From Thermobifida halotolerans (lineage in GTDB: Bacteria; Actinomycetota; Actinomycetes; Streptosporangiales; Streptosporangiaceae): a stretch of DNA of 64,000 nt. Of this stretch, positions 61,023 through 64,000 are shown one piece after another. The DNA is taken from assembly GCF_003574835.2 (NCBI RefSeq), contig NZ_CP063196.1, positions 4,712,001 to 4,776,000 of the forward strand, read 5' to 3'. The notes below the pieces were generated by a model. It was given only the letters and a program-made list of their open reading frames with translations, did no database searches and had not been told where the DNA came from. The first letter of the stretch is position 1; each line of letters begins with the position of its first letter. The translations under genes and the position numbers were made by a program.

Positions 61023-61376
61023 TCAGCGCGGGACGGCGGTCAGGATGGTCGCCGTCCCCAGCCCCATCACGGCGACGCTCAGCAGTATGAGCGTCCACGG
61101 GCGGGCCAGGGGCGCGGGAGGGGTGCCCAGGGACTCGTCGTGGAGGCCGTGGTCGGTGCGCCGCCACCGCAGCCGCAGGTGCGCGGTGAGTACGATGGCC
61201 GCGCCGAGGGGGGTGAACACCACCGCCATCTGGCCGAACACCCCGGCGGGGATGCTCTCCGCCGGAATCCGCAGGTACAGCAGCGCCACCGCGATCAGCA
61301 GGAACAGGGTCCGCTGCCAGGACAGCAGAGTGCGTTCGGGCTGCAGACCGCTGTCCCGCTTCCGGGGTCCGCTCAT
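61023..61376 (-). CDS. DUF202-type membrane protein (second of pair)
   Basis: 117 residues from ATG 61376, overlapping the upstream gene by 4 bp (ATGA). LQPERTLLSWQRTLFLLIAVALL is the DUF202 start (ER-x-x-x-x-W-x-R-T), followed by three membrane helices. Function unknown. The longer frame to 61775 runs through its neighbour and is ignored. Confidence 0.8.
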   Translation of the reverse strand: MSGPRKRDSGLQPERTLLSWQRTLFLLIAVALLYLRIPAESIPAGVFGQMAVVFTPLGAAIVLTAHLRLRWRRTDHGLHDESLGTPPAPLARPWTLILLSVAVMGLGTATILTAVPR

Positions 61377-61738
61377 GGCCAGTAGTTCCCCACGACGACA
61401 GCCAGACAGATCAGGGCGACGCCCACCGCGGTGATCAGCGGCAACGGAGTGGTCGGCAGCGGTTGGCCGTGGCGCATGGCGCGCTGTACCTGCCGCCAGC
61501 GCACCGGGGCGTAGCCGGTGATGATCACGGCCAGCACGGCGAGCGCCAGTCCGACGGACAACTGCGTCGCGCCGTGCCACTCCAACGGAACCAGGTGCAG
61601 TACCGCCACCGCCCCGGCCACCAGCGCCAACGCGGTCCGGATCCATGCCAGGAAGGTGCGTTCGTTGGCGAGGGTGAAACGGTAGTCGGGTTCCCCGCCG
61701 TCGCCGCGTCCTCGCTCCCGGTCCGGATTCGACCCCAC
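61373..61738 (-). CDS. DUF202/YidH membrane protein (first of pair)
   Basis: 121 residues from GTG 61738, GAGGAGGGG upstream. FTLANERTFLAWIRTALALVAGAVAVL carries the DUF202 signature, with three helices in total. Paired DUF202 genes are common in actinobacteria; their role is not known. Confidence 0.85.
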   Translation of the reverse strand: MGSNPDRERGRGDGGEPDYRFTLANERTFLAWIRTALALVAGAVAVLHLVPLEWHGATQLSVGLALAVLAVIITGYAPVRWRQVQRAMRHGQPLPTTPLPLITAVGVALICLAVVVGNYWP

Positions 61739-61947
61739 GTGTTTTTCCCCTCCTCTGTGTCGTCACCCGCGCCACCGAATGTATGCGCGGAGGAATTTTC
61801 CTCCCAAATCGGTATTGATCTGGGGTTTTGTCGGGTTCTCGGGTTGCCCGGGAACACGGAGGCCGATGCGGGTATGCGGAACAATCGAGTGGGAAAAACC
61901 GCTCTAGCTAGCGAAGACCGTTGCCGACGCCACGATCAGGAGAGCCT

Positions 61948-62328
61948 GTGGCCACCATCGAACTGACCAAGGACAACTTCAACGAGACGCTTCAGGACAA
62001 CGACTTCGTCCTCATCGACTTCTGGGCGTCCTGGTGCGGGCCGTGCAAGATGTTCGCTCCCGTCTACGAGCGGGCCTCAGAGAAGCACGACGACCTGGTC
62101 TTCGCCAAGGTCGACACCGAGGCCCAGCAGGAACTGGCGGCCAGCTTCAACATCCAGTCGATCCCGACACTGATGATCGTGCGCGACCGCACCGTCCTGT
62201 ACGCCCAGCCCGGCGCCCTGCCCGAGACCGCGCTGGAGGACCTGATCCAGCAGGCCCGCGACCTCGACATGGACGAGGTCCGCAAGCAGATCGCCCAGCA
62301 GCAGGGGGACGGCTCCGCACAGGAGTGA
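61948..62328 (+). CDS. trxA: Thioredoxin
   Basis: 126 residues from GTG 61948 with AGGAGAG upstream (the frame is open back to 61921). Active site FWASWCGPCKMF, cis-Pro in IQSIPTLMIV. The C-terminus is extended by about 20 charged residues. Cytoplasmic disulfide reductant; the gene is alone between DUF202 genes and a terminator. Confidence 0.93.
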   Translation: MATIELTKDNFNETLQDNDFVLIDFWASWCGPCKMFAPVYERASEKHDDLVFAKVDTEAQQELAASFNIQSIPTLMIVRDRTVLYAQPGALPETALEDLIQQARDLDMDEVRKQIAQQQGDGSAQE

Positions 62329-62338
62329 ACACCGTCTC

Positions 62339-62376
62339 CGCGGTGGGCCGTGCCCCGTCCGGCGCGGCCCACCGCG
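62339..62376. terminator. Terminator between thioredoxin and the spermidine-synthase-like gene
   Basis: CGCGGTGGGCCG (62339-62350) pairs perfectly with CGGCCCACCGCG (62365-62376). Convergent genes on both sides. Confidence 0.75.
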
Positions 62377-62380
62377 TGTG

Positions 62381-63070
62381 TCAGCCCTCCCGGTCCGGGC
62401 GGACCAGGTACACCACGTCCGGATCACCCCGGCGCACCGGGACCCTGACCTCCTCGACCGCGCCGAACCGGCGTTCCAGCAGTGCCGCGAAGTCCGGCGC
62501 GGGCATCGCGCTCCAGAACGCCACCACTCCGCGGGGAGCGGTGATCCGCGCCAACCGGTCCAACCCGGGCGGCCCGTACAACCGCTCGTTGCCCTCGACC
62601 ACGGTCCAGTCGGGGCCGTTGTCGATGTCCAGGCACACCGCGTCGAAGACCTCCTCCGCGGTGTCCAGCCACTCGACCAGGTCGGCGCAGGTGATCCGGC
62701 ATCGCGGATCGTCGGTCGGGCGCCCGGCGACCTCTCCCAGGGGACCGGAGTGCCAGGCGATGACCCGCGGCTCCACCTCGACCACCCGCACCAGAGCCAC
62801 CTCGGACCGGGCCAGCGCCTCGGCGGCGGAGAACCCCACACCGAGCCCGCCGACCAGCACCCGAAGGTCGGTGCGCCCGCCGGGCAGGGCACGCAGGCAG
62901 GCGCGGACCATCTCGCGTTCGGACCGGCCGTCACGGGTGTCCATGAGGAACACCCCGTTGCTGATGATCTCGTAGTCGGCGCCGACCCGCCGCAGCACCA
63001 GTTCTCCACCGCTCACCCCCCGGGCGCGGTCGACAACCACCGGCTCGGTCGGTTCGGCGGGAAACGGCAT
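62381..63070 (-). CDS. Spermidine-synthase-like methyltransferase-fold protein
   Basis: 229 residues. GELVLRRVGADYEIISNGVFLMDT, then VLVGGLGVGFSAAEAL (nucleotide-binding Gly loop), VVEVEPRVIAWH and VCLDIDNGPDW. It resembles the C-terminal domain of spermidine synthase, as in many actinobacterial proteins of unknown substrate. The N-terminal beta-domain is very short, so true polyamine synthesis is doubtful. Confidence 0.75.
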   Translation of the reverse strand: MPFPAEPTEPVVVDRARGVSGGELVLRRVGADYEIISNGVFLMDTRDGRSEREMVRACLRALPGGRTDLRVLVGGLGVGFSAAEALARSEVALVRVVEVEPRVIAWHSGPLGEVAGRPTDDPRCRITCADLVEWLDTAEEVFDAVCLDIDNGPDWTVVEGNERLYGPPGLDRLARITAPRGVVAFWSAMPAPDFAALLERRFGAVEEVRVPVRRGDPDVVYLVRPDREG

Positions 63071-63095
63071 TCCTACTGCGGACCTCCCCGGCCGC

Positions 63096-63950
63096 CTACA
63101 GGCGGCAGGCGTAGATGTCGGTGACCAGGATGGCGCGCGCCCCGATCTCCCAGAGATCGTCCATGATCCGCTGGGCGTCCCGGCGCGGCACCATGGCGCG
63201 CACCGCGACCCAGCCCTCCCGGTGCAGCGGGGAGACCGTGGGTCCCTCCATACCGGGAGTGAGCGCGATGGCGTCGTCCAGGCGCTCGGCGTGCACGTCG
63301 TAGTCCATCATCACGTAGTCGCGGGCGACGAGCACGCCGCGCAGTCGCCGCAGCATCTGCTCGACCTTCGGGTCGTCCGGCTCCCCCCTGCGGCGGATGA
63401 CCACGGCCTCGGACTCCAGGATGGGGTCGCCGAACGTCTCCAGCCCGGCCTGGCGCAGGGTGGTACCGGTGGACACCACGTCGGCCACCGCGTCGGCCAC
63501 GCCCAGTTGGATCGAGCTCTCCACCGCGCCGTCCAGGTGGATGACCCGCGCCTCGATGCCGCGCTCGGCCAGGTAGGCGGCGAGCAGTCCCTCGTAGGAC
63601 GTGGCGATGCGCTTCCCCGCGAGGTCCTCGACCTTCATCGAGGAGCCGTTGCGCGCGGCGAAGCGGAACGTGGAGTTGCCGAAGCCCAGCGGCAGCAGTT
63701 CCTCGACCGGGGCGCCCGAGTCGAGCAGCATGTCGCGGCCGGTGATGCCGACGTTGAGGATGCCCTCGCCGACGTAGACGGCGATGTCCTTGGGGCGCAG
63801 GAAGAAGAACTCGGTCCCGTTGTCGGGATCGAGCATGACCAGGTCGCGCGAGTCCTTGCGCTGACGGTATCCGGCCTCGCTCAGCATGGCGACGGCCGGT
63901 TCGGAGAGCTGGCCCTTGTTGGGCACGGCGATGCGGAGCAGGTCGTTCAT
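63096..63950 (-). CDS. hisG: ATP phosphoribosyltransferase, long form
   Basis: 284 residues. VPNKGQLSEPAVAML at the N-terminus, YVGEGILNVGITGRDML, DGAVESSIQLGVADAVADVVSTGTTLRQAGL (PRPP-binding). The C-terminal ~80 residues form the regulatory domain of the HisG-L type, so no HisZ is needed. It starts histidine synthesis and is feedback inhibited by histidine. Near the window's right edge a minus-strand frame ends with TGA at 63969-63967, 16 bp before the hisG ATG. That may be the end of hisE, the usual upstream partner, but too little is visible to say. Confidence 0.95.
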   Translation of the reverse strand: MNDLLRIAVPNKGQLSEPAVAMLSEAGYRQRKDSRDLVMLDPDNGTEFFFLRPKDIAVYVGEGILNVGITGRDMLLDSGAPVEELLPLGFGNSTFRFAARNGSSMKVEDLAGKRIATSYEGLLAAYLAERGIEARVIHLDGAVESSIQLGVADAVADVVSTGTTLRQAGLETFGDPILESEAVVIRRRGEPDDPKVEQMLRRLRGVLVARDYVMMDYDVHAERLDDAIALTPGMEGPTVSPLHREGWVAVRAMVPRRDAQRIMDDLWEIGARAILVTDIYACRL

Positions 63951-64000
63951 GAGGTGCTTCCTCGACTCACGGGTTCAGGTTCTGGACGTCGGGACAGGGC

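Noticed and set aside
61740-61947. SigR-type (GGAAY-GTT) promoter for thioredoxin
   Set aside because: GGAAC at 61851 is followed by GTA at 16 nt, not GTT at 18-19 nt, so the match is too weak.
1-64000. tRNA, rRNA or CRISPR array
   Set aside because: No T-loop/anticodon layout, no rRNA-like sequence and no regularly spaced short repeats were seen.

Overview
The window looks like chromosomal DNA from a high-GC actinomycete, most likely a Nocardiopsaceae/Thermobifida-like or broadly streptosporangial/streptomycete-type organism. The evidence is strong G/C bias at third codon positions, frequent GTG/TTG starts, a BldG-type anti-anti-sigma gene beside a MrfA-type helicase and an actinobacterial tad locus, a chaplin-like wall protein, two SURF1 genes, and a secreted pectate lyase. 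The genus is inferred from gene content, not proven. I see no rRNA, tRNA, CRISPR array, phage or insertion sequence. Almost everything is core actinobacterial chromosome, and the unusual material sits in the intergenic regions.

Layout. 0-5.5 kb: end of nth, a CoA-pyrophosphatase-like NUDIX gene, a MarP-type periplasmic protease, an anti-sigma/BldG pair and a DUF1998 helicase. 5.5-13 kb: a tad (Flp-type pilus) locus on the minus strand in two units (ssd/tadZ-tadA-tadB-tadC and pilin-tadE-tadE-like), then a 1.4 kb non-coding stretch holding a 6C RNA, a dispersed structured repeat and a terminator, then a degenerate Fic-like gene. 13-22 kb: holin-like protein, alpha/beta hydrolase, DUF309, proton-pumping pyrophosphatase, SixA phosphatase, SerB and two tandem DUF1707 proteins. 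22-31 kb: transport, FAD reductase, HD nucleotidase, TetR, adenosine deaminase and a CapA lipoprotein. 31-37.5 kb: fur-katA, a three-module chaplin with a sortase signal, a membrane-anchored EEP phosphatase and SURF1.

37.5-47 kb: a repeat-rich gap, methyltransferase, small membrane proteins, pectate lyase with a well-defined promoter/operator, a second methyltransferase, an HSL-type esterase and purQ-(unknown)-purL. 47-55 kb: a Vms1/eRF1-like protein, an ABC exporter with an XRE regulator, VOC and alpha/beta-hydrolase genes and a Ser/Thr kinase. Its long upstream region holds two C6-loop hairpins. 55-64 kb: second SURF1, DUF3817, a GT2 glycosyltransferase divergent from a WbqC/PIG-L deacetylase/epimerase glycan operon, DUF202 pair, thioredoxin, a spermidine-synthase-like protein and hisG.

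The most interesting signals are: (i) a 6C RNA at the tad locus and a second locus with two hairpins that each display exactly six C's upstream of a Ser/Thr kinase; (ii) a dispersed element of about 80-135 nt in three copies whose hairpins keep their base pairing while the sequence changes; (iii) shared motifs, including a perfect actinobacterial DnaA-box 9-mer, upstream of both tad units; (iv) three alpha/beta-hydrolases with glycine at the nucleophile position; (v) a TadE-like gene with no stop codon of its own; (vi) a consistent leaderless-promoter architecture at many genes.
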